Shown here piece by piece: positions 31,301-37,828 of a DNA stretch of 52,703 bases; positions within the stretch are counted from its first letter, which is position 1; the number at the start of each line of letters is the position of its first letter. The stretch is from Desulfobacteraceae bacterium (GTDB lineage: Bacteria > Desulfobacterota > DSM-4660 > Desulfatiglandales > Desulfatiglandaceae). Where the stretch lies: positions 1 to 52,703 of the forward strand of contig JAERTK010000291.1 in the NCBI GenBank assembly GCA_016844935.1. Direction: 5' to 3'. Below the pieces are notes generated by a model. The model was not told the DNA's origin. It worked only from the letters and a program-made list of their open reading frames with translations, and searched no databases. A program made the translations under genes and the position numbers.

Positions 31301-32472
31301 GTTATATTTTCGAGCCCGAAAGTGGTTTGGTCTACGGCAGACACACCGGCGCTCGGGAAGCCAAGGGCGAGATACTGGTTTTTACGGATGACGACATCAT
31401 TGCGCCTGAAGGATGGATTGCGGCGATCAAAGAGTCGTTTTCCGACGTAGGGGTTTCTTTGGTGGGAGGAAAAAATATTCCGCGGTATGATGCGCCCCCG
31501 CCCGAGTGGATCGACGCATTCTGGTCAAAAAACGAATTGGGAGTGTGGAACATCTACATTTCACTGCTCGATCTGGGTGAAAAACAGATTGAAATTCCAG
31601 CCAATTTCGTTTTTGGTTGCAATTTTTCCATCCGTAAAGACGTCTTATACAAATGTGGCGGGTTTCACCCGGACGTTGTTCCACGAGAATTGATACGCTA
31701 TCTGGGGGATGGAGAATATGGCTTGGCGCTGGCTTTCATGAAAAAAGGGTATAAAGCGGTCTATAATCCGGCGGCAAGCATCGAACATCTGGTTCCGAAA
31801 GGGAGGATGACCGTGGAGTATTTCTGCCGCCGTGCCTTTGGCGAGGGCGTTACAAATTCTTATACTGAAATCCGGGAAAAGGGTTCGGTTCTTGAGGAGA
31901 CGGCCCATGATCCCGAAATCATCCATAAGGCCAACCAGTTCGCAGAGGCCATTATGTACGGAACCTTGAACACTGATAAAGCAACATCCACCCATGAAAT
32001 ACAGGAACTCGTCCGGTACAGCCGCCGGCAAGGTGTATTGTATCATCAAAACCAGGTGAGGAACGATCCGGACCTGCTTTCTTATGTACTCCAAAAAGAT
32101 TATTACACCCCTGATACCCCGTTTGTTAGAAGCATTGAAAAAATAGAGAAAGCACAACCTGCGCCGAGAAAATTTCTTGATTTGGAGGAAAAAGGGCTGT
32201 CAACCAAAGAAATCATTTCTAAGCGAGCCGTAGCATTTGCAACGGGCGGGAAGCATTCTTTGGACGAATGTCTCTATCAAAAAGCCTTATCAGATTTCGA
32301 CAATGCCATGTATCTCTATCCCGATATGAAAGGACTGCAATATCTGCGCGGGGTGTGTTTATTGTATACTGGAAGAGTCTCCGAGGCGGAGGTTGCCGTG
32401 AAATCGGAGTTGAAGGTTCAACCGGGATTCAAACCCGCGCTTTCGCTGCAGAAATCTTTGGGTGAAGCATAA
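28378..32472 (+). CDS. 1364-aa fusion: GT-B-like domain, methyltransferase, GT2, TPR
   Basis: Residues ~10-620 look like a GT-B-type glycosyl/polyol-phosphate transferase: RIKQHPGFPGRG and DLVIVVNCDTTATINAYRAGKPVIFF resemble the donor-binding half of capsule or CDP-polyol transferases. Residues ~660-835 form a Methyltransf_24-like domain (VFELGTFMGRTTL, VVIVDACHHYDF). Residues ~915-1150 are a GT2 domain (LSVIIPTFNRAEF, VVDNNSTDNT, TDDDI as the metal-binding DXD). The C-terminal ~80 residues are TPR-like (ALSDFDNAMYLYPDMKGLQYLRG). The start is ATG 28378; ATG 28390 is possible. It probably adds and modifies residues of the glycan made by upstream genes. Confidence 0.8.
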   Translation: MSDNMKSIESGQRTSQLGRRKILTFFGTDLTSAGESILKEACEAGYTLLPLDTAAIGQARKENIPFSLVEDWVKQDVYFQQRVEEYEGTISGWFRPAIGDFTSNGICWPVFDREAMEFFWFDMITANALAKSFNSYGVEELRCFLPKVPRPALYYYDSDVHTVFWKKMLPAKTRASELPMKSDDYKVFSNPSITFKSGIDGDLPTSLSIIENKIVLAVNPYEVLRFSPAIQDFSDRFPNSVAVVLSFPHLNMAKEISRNYLIPVICPIPSFSTAAEPGEQFLRGYRISRDSGAGKPWENYLRYVGYHFEYYCRGRWPALNATLEAWSKLWKEHCPRAVIVSILKDSESQLPSEAAKRRGIPTFSMPHSGGGISPNTVNSDWYLCSFPEQAVPIRERGIPDERIKSCRNMLAENEYTTVSRTNTIEATVCRLLAITGVVGFPRRIFPVISFKAQIRAIRAMANPPSDLATQVTLRIKQHPGFPGRGIFAIAGEELEKQVVPNDSELMSMLYETDLVIVVNCDTTATINAYRAGKPVIFFCTDPRLSKKVAAWLPGGLIANNGEELWSAVRSFVTDQAFAQELRSKSAEFARKKLDNSMNPSIGEVVDDILTTLPSRVPENFSKNRQPIQTCKITQLLPDYASIPVTLFDEIFDYGEIPLEELEVICKIVRNRQPRTVFELGTFMGRTTLCLSANSSARIYTLDLPSKSNENYVPPEMNDPEIEVYPENPGVKFCDTTYASRITQLYGDSQSFAFCPYFGKMDVVIVDACHHYDFVLRDSMNAFKMIKPDGIVIWYGYADNVPGVLKALGVVSQKFPLIHISGTSLVIYMGRQDVIVRPENHGNEGNSQMSTSQLVLNRLTAPTKMKSSGEMEQDDEKTPPEPLRVQYPDTSDSTVNIGLLDNADQQEKTHEYDPVRLSVIIPTFNRAEFLSQTIVSVLGQTISPSEYEIIVVDNNSTDNTKSVIENLNRKHGNRIRYIFEPESGLVYGRHTGAREAKGEILVFTDDDIIAPEGWIAAIKESFSDVGVSLVGGKNIPRYDAPPPEWIDAFWSKNELGVWNIYISLLDLGEKQIEIPANFVFGCNFSIRKDVLYKCGGFHPDVVPRELIRYLGDGEYGLALAFMKKGYKAVYNPAASIEHLVPKGRMTVEYFCRRAFGEGVTNSYTEIREKGSVLEETAHDPEIIHKANQFAEAIMYGTLNTDKATSTHEIQELVRYSRRQGVLYHQNQVRNDPDLLSYVLQKDYYTPDTPFVRSIEKIEKAQPAPRKFLDLEEKGLSTKEIISKRAVAFATGGKHSLDECLYQKALSDFDNAMYLYPDMKGLQYLRGVCLLYTGRVSEAEVAVKSELKVQPGFKPALSLQKSLGEA

Positions 32473-32649
32473 GGCCTGGAAAAATTGCTGACAGTTCCCA
32501 TCCAGATGACGTTTGCTGAAAGGGTGCTTTTATACACACTGGCAAAAGAGCTCCCTCTTTAAAGGGGTGATTACCGAAATCGGAAGCTGGCTCGGCGCCA
32601 GCGCCTGTTTTCTATCCGAAGCGACTCGGGGAAAATACGCCAGTGTTTT
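32473..32649 (+). pseudogene. Methyltransferase gene, 5' fragment (IS66-interrupted, frameshifted)
   Basis: Translation from just after the previous stop reads MTFAERVLLYTLAKELPL (ATG 32506), then a stop at 32560. In the +1 frame it continues KGVITEIGSWLGASACFL, a SAM-binding motif I. Removing one T from CTTTAAA (32557-32563) would restore the reading. The fragment ends exactly at the IS66 insertion site and resumes in frame at 35088. It resembles small Methyltransf_24 proteins. The true start is unclear. Confidence 0.8.
32642..32649 (+). repeat. IS66 target-site duplication, left copy
   Basis: AGTGTTTT directly precedes the element's GTAAGCGCC end and is repeated exactly at 35088-35095. Eight bases is the duplication length expected for IS66. 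Confidence 0.92.
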
Positions 32650-32661
32650 GTAAGCGCCTAA

Positions 32662-34251
32662 TCAAGCACACTTCAGCGCGCGGGGGATTTCCAGTTGTCT
32701 GGGGTTGAGATTCCAGGGCAGCATAGCCTCATAGTCCTGTAGAGCTTCAGCCGTTGGCAACTTTTCAAAAATGAACCGAAGGTAAGCATACGGCTCCAGA
32801 CCGTTCGCCCGGGCCGTCTCAATCAGACTGTAGAGAAGCGCACTGGCCTCAGCCCCTTCGGGAGTTCCTGCAAAAAGCCAGTTCTTTCGGCCCACCACGA
32901 AAGGCCGTATGGCATTTTCGGCCATGTTATTATCAATGGGCAACCGGCCATCCTCAAGATATCCAACTAGCCGATCCCACTGATTTAGCGTATAGGAAAT
33001 TGCGATGCCAAGAAGTCCTTTTGCCGGCACCTGGACGGACCTTTTTAACAACCACTTTTTGAAGTCATCTAGAATCGGCCGGGAATCTTTTTGACGAAGT
33101 TGGTACACTTCATTTGGGGAAAGGCTTTTTTCACGGGCTTCTTTTTCTATCTTGTACAATTTCCGGATGTAGCTCAATGCCTTGCCCCCACTGCGGCTTT
33201 TGCTGTTCTTACCCTGGGCTTTGACCACGTCCATAAACTTACGTCGCGCATGCGCCCAACACCCGATATGGCGGATGTTTTCATCATAATCCAGAAAGTT
33301 ATAGCCTGAGTAGCCGTCCGTCTGAACGTATCCATCAAAATCGCGCAGGAATTCCCTGGCAGCATCCCCGCCACGGGTAGGATGGTATTGATAAATCGAA
33401 ACCGGTCTATCCGGGTCTCCCCGACGGAAAATCCACATGTATGATTTCGTAGTCGGATCCCGACCCGGTTCCAATAATACCTGGAGGGTGGTTTCATCGG
33501 CCTGTATCAAGAAACCGGACAAAACTTCATCCATCAGCAGGTTGAGAAGGGGTCGGGAGGATAATGCCACCTGCATGGCCCAGCCACACATGGAAGTTCT
33601 TGAAATTTCAACGCCCAGGCGCTGCAATTGCTTTTCCTGACGGTAAAAGGGTGTGTGGTCAACAAATTTAGCCGTCAGGATATGTGCCAGTAAGCCGGGG
33701 GTGGAGATAGACCGGGGAATAATCCGTGGAGGAACCGGAGCGATTTTGACCGTCGGGCCATCATCTTCCACGCCCTCACAATTTTTGCACGCATACTTGG
33801 GCCGGATATGCCGGATGACCTGCATCTTTGCGGGGATGATATCCAGCTGTTCGGAAACCTCTTCTCCGATCCGGGTCAACTGACAGCCACATGCACACAT
33901 TTTATCCGCATCGTCAATGTCATGGACCACTTCAACTCTGGGAAGGTCTTCGGGAAGAGGCTTCCTGCCGCGTTTCTTCCGCTCGTGGGCAGGAACATGG
34001 ACCTTTTCTTCGGCCTCGTCTTCTTCAGCCGGTTCGGGCATGTCGAATAGCGGCAATGTCTGGGGTCCGCCCTGGATCTTTTCACTTTTTCGGCCAAACA
34101 GTTGGGCTTTTAGGTGACGAATTTGTTCTATTAGGATGCTGATTTGTTTGTCATGTGTTTCATTCAAATCCGCAATTTGGCGCTGCTGTCCAATGATGAT
34201 TTCTTTAAGATCACCTGGGGTGTCCGGCAGTGTGGCGGCGTTGATTTCCAT
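32662..34251 (-). CDS. tnpC: IS66 transposase TnpC (DDE)
   Basis: 529 aa, full length. An N-terminal leucine-zipper-like coiled coil (about 20-50, IADLNETHDKQISILIEQI) is followed by LFGRKSEK, the IS66 zinc finger (C119, C121, C123; C155-x2-C158), and the DDE triad D252 (IQADETT), D312 (VQTDGYSGY) and E445 (DNNMAENAIRP). It ends 12 nt from the left end of the element. All catalytic residues are present, so the element may still be active. Confidence 0.95.
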   Translation of the reverse strand: MEINAATLPDTPGDLKEIIIGQQRQIADLNETHDKQISILIEQIRHLKAQLFGRKSEKIQGGPQTLPLFDMPEPAEEDEAEEKVHVPAHERKKRGRKPLPEDLPRVEVVHDIDDADKMCACGCQLTRIGEEVSEQLDIIPAKMQVIRHIRPKYACKNCEGVEDDGPTVKIAPVPPRIIPRSISTPGLLAHILTAKFVDHTPFYRQEKQLQRLGVEISRTSMCGWAMQVALSSRPLLNLLMDEVLSGFLIQADETTLQVLLEPGRDPTTKSYMWIFRRGDPDRPVSIYQYHPTRGGDAAREFLRDFDGYVQTDGYSGYNFLDYDENIRHIGCWAHARRKFMDVVKAQGKNSKSRSGGKALSYIRKLYKIEKEAREKSLSPNEVYQLRQKDSRPILDDFKKWLLKRSVQVPAKGLLGIAISYTLNQWDRLVGYLEDGRLPIDNNMAENAIRPFVVGRKNWLFAGTPEGAEASALLYSLIETARANGLEPYAYLRFIFEKLPTAEALQDYEAMLPWNLNPRQLEIPRALKCA

Positions 34252-34314
34252 GCCGGTAAGTATACCAAAATCCGCTTATTTTTCAAGTATTAAAAGTAGT
34301 TTTTATGCATTTTT

Positions 34315-34668
34315 TCAGAGTACGGATTCATAAAATAACTGCCTGTGAGCGGCACACTGATCCGCCCTTAATCCCTCCAGCAACCAAGACAGTTCACGGC
34401 CCTGCATCTCAATCACATCGGCTTCATTTTCCGGCCAATGGAAGCGTTCCTTTTCCAGTCTTTTATGCCACAGGCAGAAACCGTTGCGATCCCAGTACAG
34501 GATTTTGATAATGTCCCGTTTCCTATTGCAGAAGCAAAACAAATGGCCGGACAGTGGATTCAGTTCAAACTGATCGGCTACCAAGATAGAAAGGCCATTG
34601 ATTGACTTGCGCATATCGGTGGCGCCGGTGGCAATATACACCTGGTCCGAAAGCCCCGGGAAGAACAT
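34315..34668 (-). CDS. tnpB: IS66 accessory protein TnpB
   Basis: 117 aa, matching the IS66 Orf2 family: ATGATDMRKSINGLS near the start and LFCFCNRKRDIIKILYWDRNGFCLW in the middle. ATG 34668 overlaps the tnpA stop as TGATG, giving translational coupling; a TTG one codon earlier is an alternative. It is required for transposition together with TnpA and TnpC in studied IS66 elements; its exact role is unknown. Confidence 0.93.
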   Translation of the reverse strand: MFFPGLSDQVYIATGATDMRKSINGLSILVADQFELNPLSGHLFCFCNRKRDIIKILYWDRNGFCLWHKRLEKERFHWPENEADVIEMQGRELSWLLEGLRADQCAAHRQLFYESVL

Positions 34669-35003
34669 CAACGGTTCTCCAGTACGGTGAGCAATTTCTC
34701 CAAAGTGGCGGCAGAAAAGTTGTCTTCGACAGCAATGGACATCTTTCCCCGCAGGAGAACTCTGAGCCCTGGCTTATCCTCTTGGATGTCATTTCGAATG
34801 ATCGCCATGTTAACCGGAACAAATGTCTGGCGGCATTCTTTTCTGGAAAACTTTCTATGCCAATAACCCATGGCGTGGTAGGATAGGTTGTGTCGCCTGC
34901 AATATTCGGCACGGCTCAGGCCGCTTTTTTCAGCAGCATTCAAATGGGCCTGCCAGCGGCGCCGGTTTCTGACTTGGTCTTCTTTGCTGAGTGGTTTGGT
35001 CAT
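34668..35003 (-). CDS. tnpA: IS66 accessory protein TnpA
   Basis: 111 aa. The N-terminal helix-turn-helix-like region (WQAHLNAAEKSGLSRAEYCRRHNLS, YWHRKF) is the IS66 Orf1 pattern, and the C-terminal TLEKLLTVLE closes the domain. ATG 35003 has GGAGG six bases upstream on the - strand; the frame extends two codons further to a TTG, which is less likely to be the start. It is the first gene of the transposition operon. Confidence 0.92.
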   Translation of the reverse strand: MTKPLSKEDQVRNRRRWQAHLNAAEKSGLSRAEYCRRHNLSYHAMGYWHRKFSRKECRQTFVPVNMAIIRNDIQEDKPGLRVLLRGKMSIAVEDNFSAATLEKLLTVLENR

Positions 35004-35087
35004 GGGCAACCTCCGTTCGGGTTCAAGTTGCCCAGATTATGACACGGCGGGAAGCCGCCGGGTAGATGGGGTTTTATTGGCGCTTAC

Positions 35088-35095
35088 AGTGTTTT
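35088..35095 (+). repeat. IS66 target-site duplication, right copy
   Basis: AGTGTTTT, identical to 32642-32649, directly after the GGCGCTTAC end of the element. Confidence 0.92.
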
Positions 35096-35480
35096 CTGCA
35101 TAGATACATGGCAGAATGACGCCATGCCTGATTTTAGGCAAGACACCTTCCCCGAGTTTCAAGCAAATACGGCTGATTATTCAGATATGATTACGCCATT
35201 GAGAGGTTTTTCGGCTGACGTAGCGGTTGACGTGACAGATCCCATTGATTTGCTCTTTATTGACGGAGATCATTCTTACGAGGGATGTTGTTCGGATATT
35301 AAAACCTGGCTTCCCAAGATTAAGGCCGGCGGGACAATCATTTTTCATGATTATGGGTGGGCTGAAGGGATACAGAGGGCTGTGGCTGAATATATACGAC
35401 CTGTGGAATCAGCGCCGGGCAAGTGCGTAGACTCAATTTACTATACAACCATCAAATCCACGGCCAAGCCTGAAAGGTGA
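35088..35480 (+). pseudogene. Methyltransferase gene, 3' fragment after IS66
   Basis: Reads SVFCIDTWQNDAMPDF and continues through LLFIDGDHSYEGC and GGTIIFHDYGW, the motif II/III region of Methyltransf_24 proteins, to a normal TGA. Joined to 32563-32649 it gives one continuous small methyltransferase. An internal ATG at 35124 could start a 118-aa piece, but this lacks the SAM motif I, so it should be inactive. Confidence 0.82.
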
Positions 35481-35485
35481 ATTCA

Positions 35486-36817
35486 ATGAGAAGCCTTCCT
35501 AATCAATCAGTTGAATGGCTTAATACATCAAGACAGGATCCGACCGGACTGCTCTTTCAATATGAAGGAGAAATATACAGGGCTGTTTATAAAAATGCTG
35601 TAAACAAAGTCATGCATTTATTCGAATCCGGAATTGTAAAGGGATTGATTGACAAAGGACTTCTGATAGATACTCAAATTGAGGATTTTACTGTTTCTGG
35701 CTTTGGCCTCGTTCTTCATCATAAAAAGATACCCTTTCTATCTGTGCCCGAGGATTGGTCCAGATCAATTCTTTTGGATGCAGCCAAAACGGTTATAAAG
35801 CTGAATATTGCATTGCAGAAATATGGCTTTGCCACAATTGATTATCATGCACACAATATCAAGTTGGGTGATGACAGCGCTCCGGTCTGGATCGATTTTG
35901 GCTCGATTGTTCCTGAAAAGAGCGGTTCGGTACAAGGAATGAATGTAGAATTCAGTACCTGGTTCATTCATTCTTTGATATTACTTTCAAAAAGCCCGAA
36001 TCTCGGGAGGATTTGCCGATGGCTTTATAAAGCCGGCGGCATAAGGGCCGAAGAATTTCGTGAGTTGACCGGCATCAAGATAGAAGTATCTTTTAAAGAC
36101 AGGCAAACTTGGCTTTTTTCGGTACTGGAATGGTTGGAAAACTTAAAGTTCCCACAGTACAAGGGTGAATGGAGCAACTATTACACTTCTGAAGATAAAC
36201 TCCAGCAATGGGACCCATTTGACAAATCATTTGATCAACCAAATACGAGGCGAGGAATTATTGCTGAGCAGCTCGCAGAAGCCAGACCCGATAAAGTAAT
36301 CGATATTGGCTGCAACACCGGACTATTCAGTGTTTTGGCAACCCGATTTTGTGCGAGCGTTTGTTCTATAGACAGTGATGAGTGGGCCTTGGATCAATTT
36401 TATCACGCCATGTTAAAAGGGAAACGTGGGTTGCCTATTTCCCTGGTCCTTCGTAACATCGGCCAAGCTCAGCATCAGCAGCGTTCTGAGAAAAAAGCTG
36501 ATTTCGTATTAGCCCTCGCGGTCACGCATCACATGTGTTTTACCCAGAGGTTATCCTTCAATTATATAGCATGGACGCTTTCTTCCTATAGCACGAATAT
36601 TCTGGTTACCGAGTTTATGCCGGATGGTTTGGGCATCGGCCGCCCGAGTCCTGACCCAATCCCTCGGGAATATACGCTGGAAAATTTTATTAAATCTCTT
36701 ACCCCTTACTTTGATAAGATTGAGCATATCAAATACCCAAGCGGGCCGAGTAAGCGAATTTTTGTGATTTGTGAGGGAAGAACAAAATATGAGAAGCTGA
36801 GGACTGATTTGTTCTGA
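35486..36817 (+). CDS. Kinase-like domain fused to SAM methyltransferase
   Basis: 443 aa. Residues ~15-200 contain a protein/sugar-kinase-like active-site stretch: IDYHAHNIKLGDDSAPVWIDFGS recalls the HxDxxxxN and DFG-like segments of APH/LPS kinases, with His replacing the catalytic Asp position. Residues ~265-420 hold a methyltransferase (VIDIGCNTGLFSV, SIDSDEWAL, LALAVTHHMC). ATG 35486 has GAAAGGTG 6 nt upstream; GTG 35477, overlapping the previous stop region, is an alternative. Function is unknown; glycan phosphorylation plus methylation (chain capping) is one possibility (inference). Confidence 0.68.
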   Translation: MRSLPNQSVEWLNTSRQDPTGLLFQYEGEIYRAVYKNAVNKVMHLFESGIVKGLIDKGLLIDTQIEDFTVSGFGLVLHHKKIPFLSVPEDWSRSILLDAAKTVIKLNIALQKYGFATIDYHAHNIKLGDDSAPVWIDFGSIVPEKSGSVQGMNVEFSTWFIHSLILLSKSPNLGRICRWLYKAGGIRAEEFRELTGIKIEVSFKDRQTWLFSVLEWLENLKFPQYKGEWSNYYTSEDKLQQWDPFDKSFDQPNTRRGIIAEQLAEARPDKVIDIGCNTGLFSVLATRFCASVCSIDSDEWALDQFYHAMLKGKRGLPISLVLRNIGQAQHQQRSEKKADFVLALAVTHHMCFTQRLSFNYIAWTLSSYSTNILVTEFMPDGLGIGRPSPDPIPREYTLENFIKSLTPYFDKIEHIKYPSGPSKRIFVICEGRTKYEKLRTDLF

Positions 36818-36947
36818 GCTTCTGGCTGCTTCTATGGAACAAATTTTGGGGTTTAGCTCACCACGTTTATTCAGAATTTCACCCTAAGAAACCTTCAATT
36901 TCGGCATTTTAAATCGACAATCGTTTTTTAGCATCTGAAGTCAAACT

Positions 36948-36968
36948 ACTACCACCAGAGGTGGTGGT
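36948..36968 (+). repeat. Hairpin ACCACC-AGA-GGTGGT (left)
   Basis: Perfect 6-bp arms (36951-36956 and 36960-36965), extended by a G-T pair and two more pairs, followed by TTTG. It nearly matches the hairpin at 37071-37091 in sequence and orientation. Resembles end hairpins of IS200/IS605-type elements; that link is tentative. Confidence 0.6.
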
Positions 36969-36982
36969 TTGTTGCGACCGGC

Positions 36983-37000
36983 TGCCCCTAAAAGGGGGCA
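36983..37000 (+). repeat. Hairpin TGCCCC-TAAAAG-GGGGCA
   Basis: Six-base-pair arms TGCCCC and GGGGCA around a short A-rich loop, between the two ACCACC hairpins. No T run follows, so a simple terminator is not supported. Confidence 0.5.
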
Positions 37001-37070
37001 ACCGCCCGCCTTTAAAGGAAAAGATCGATTTGATTACAACCGGTAGAACCGTTTTTATTACCCCTATGTT

Positions 37071-37091
37071 ACCACCACCATAGGTGGTGGT
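37071..37091 (+). repeat. Hairpin ACCACCACC-ATA-GGTGGTGGT (right)
   Basis: Nine-base-pair perfect arms with a 3-base loop, followed by TTAGG. Second copy of the ACCACC-type hairpin at 36948-36968. Confidence 0.65.
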
Positions 37092-37130
37092 TTAGGCCGA
37101 TTAATAAATAAATTTAAACCGACCAATTTT

Positions 37131-37159
37131 TTGACAAAGAAGCACTTCTGTGTTTTCAT
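37131..37159 (+). promoter_or_regulatory. Possible sigma70-type promoter
   Basis: A perfect TTGACA (37131-37136) is followed after 17 nt by TTTCAT (37154-37159, 4 of 6 matches to TATAAT). It lies 55 nt before the cupin gene and after the longest gap in the region, a sensible site for a new transcript. Not proven. Confidence 0.4.
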
Positions 37160-37214
37160 GTGCCCACCTAATTCTAAACAGCATCTACCTTTCCATAGTT
37201 GAGGTGTACTGATA

Positions 37215-37625
37215 ATGAATCAAAACCATATCGAACAAATCTTTGACGAATACCGGATGATAGCCATTATCATTTACGCCGAGTACCATTCCGATGGGAT
37301 TGATTTTTTTACTCCACCCAATCTTTCACAGCAGCTGGCAAGCATGAAACGGCCAAAAGGCTATAAGATACCGTCTCACATCCACAAACCTGTGCCCCGG
37401 GAAGTAAAATATACTCAGGAAACACTTTTTATTAAAAGTGGGTGTGTAGAAATCAAATTCTATGATGAAAACAAAGAATATCTTGAGAGCCGAACGCTGA
37501 AAACAGGCGACGTGATTCTTCTTGTTTCAGGCGGACATGATTTTACGATGCTGGAAGACACTGAAATGATTGAGGTAAAACAGGGACCATATGCCGGTGA
37601 AGAGGATAAGGAGATTTTTGGATGA
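37215..37625 (+). CDS. Cupin-fold protein, small sugar-locus type
   Basis: 136 aa. SHIHKPVPREVKYTQETLFI, GCVEIKFYDENKEYLE, LKTGDVILLVSGGHDF and IEVKQGPYAGEEDKEIF follow the cupin beta-barrel pattern, with His and Glu candidates for metal binding. Such proteins are frequent beside DegT aminotransferases in sugar loci, where some act as keto-sugar isomerases. The stop overlaps an ATG (ATGA) that begins a stub resembling the aminotransferase start at 39697, so the two genes were once adjacent. The exact reaction is unknown. Confidence 0.72.
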   Translation: MNQNHIEQIFDEYRMIAIIIYAEYHSDGIDFFTPPNLSQQLASMKRPKGYKIPSHIHKPVPREVKYTQETLFIKSGCVEIKFYDENKEYLESRTLKTGDVILLVSGGHDFTMLEDTEMIEVKQGPYAGEEDKEIFG

Positions 37626-37828
37626 TTCCTGTCTGCGAGCCCTTAAAGTGTGCTCAAACATTTGTTTGTGACCCTGTTCCCGTTCCGGCAACCCTTGGTT
37701 CCATTTCAGACCGCGCTATTCTTAGCGATTGTGGGCTTAGGAAAGATGCCGTTTGTCGACTTGTTTTCGCAGGTAAGTCTTACGCATTAGTTGTCGGCAA
37801 TCAGATAGTTGAAAGGAGCAGGCTATGA
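37622..37828 (+). pseudogene. Aminotransferase N-terminal stub joined to unrelated sequence
   Basis: Opens MIPVCEP, matching the first seven codons of the aminotransferase at 39697, at the same ATGA overlap after a cupin gene. Homology then stops and ~60 codons of unrecognised sequence run to a stop that overlaps the ATPase start (ATGA). It may be translated and couple the ATPase, but looks like a duplication scar. Confidence 0.55.

Larger units (their letters stand above)
32650..35087 (-). mobile_element. Complete IS66-family insertion sequence (2438 bp)
   Basis: Ends are GTAAGCGCC (32650-32658) and GGCGCTTAC (35079-35087), 9-bp perfect terminal inverted repeats of the IS66 GTAAGCG type, with weaker similarity further in. 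It is flanked by an 8-bp direct duplication. It carries tnpA, tnpB and tnpC, all on the - strand, apparently intact. The target was a methyltransferase gene, which rejoins in frame when the element and one duplication are removed. Confidence 0.95.
36818..37214. other. 397-bp gene-free gap with clustered hairpins
   Basis: No gene fits here. The gap contains three strong inverted repeats listed separately and a possible promoter before the cupin gene. The two ACCACC/GGTGGT hairpins near each end bracket about 145 bp (36948-37091), an arrangement like a small non-autonomous element. Confidence 0.6.

Noticed and set aside
35124..35480. Treating the 118-codon frame after IS66 as an intact gene
   Set aside because: It lacks the SAM-binding motif I, which lies on the other side of the IS, and it joins that part in frame.
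36940..37100. CRISPR-like repeat arrangement
   Set aside because: Only two copies of a self-complementary hairpin and no regular spacers or cas genes.
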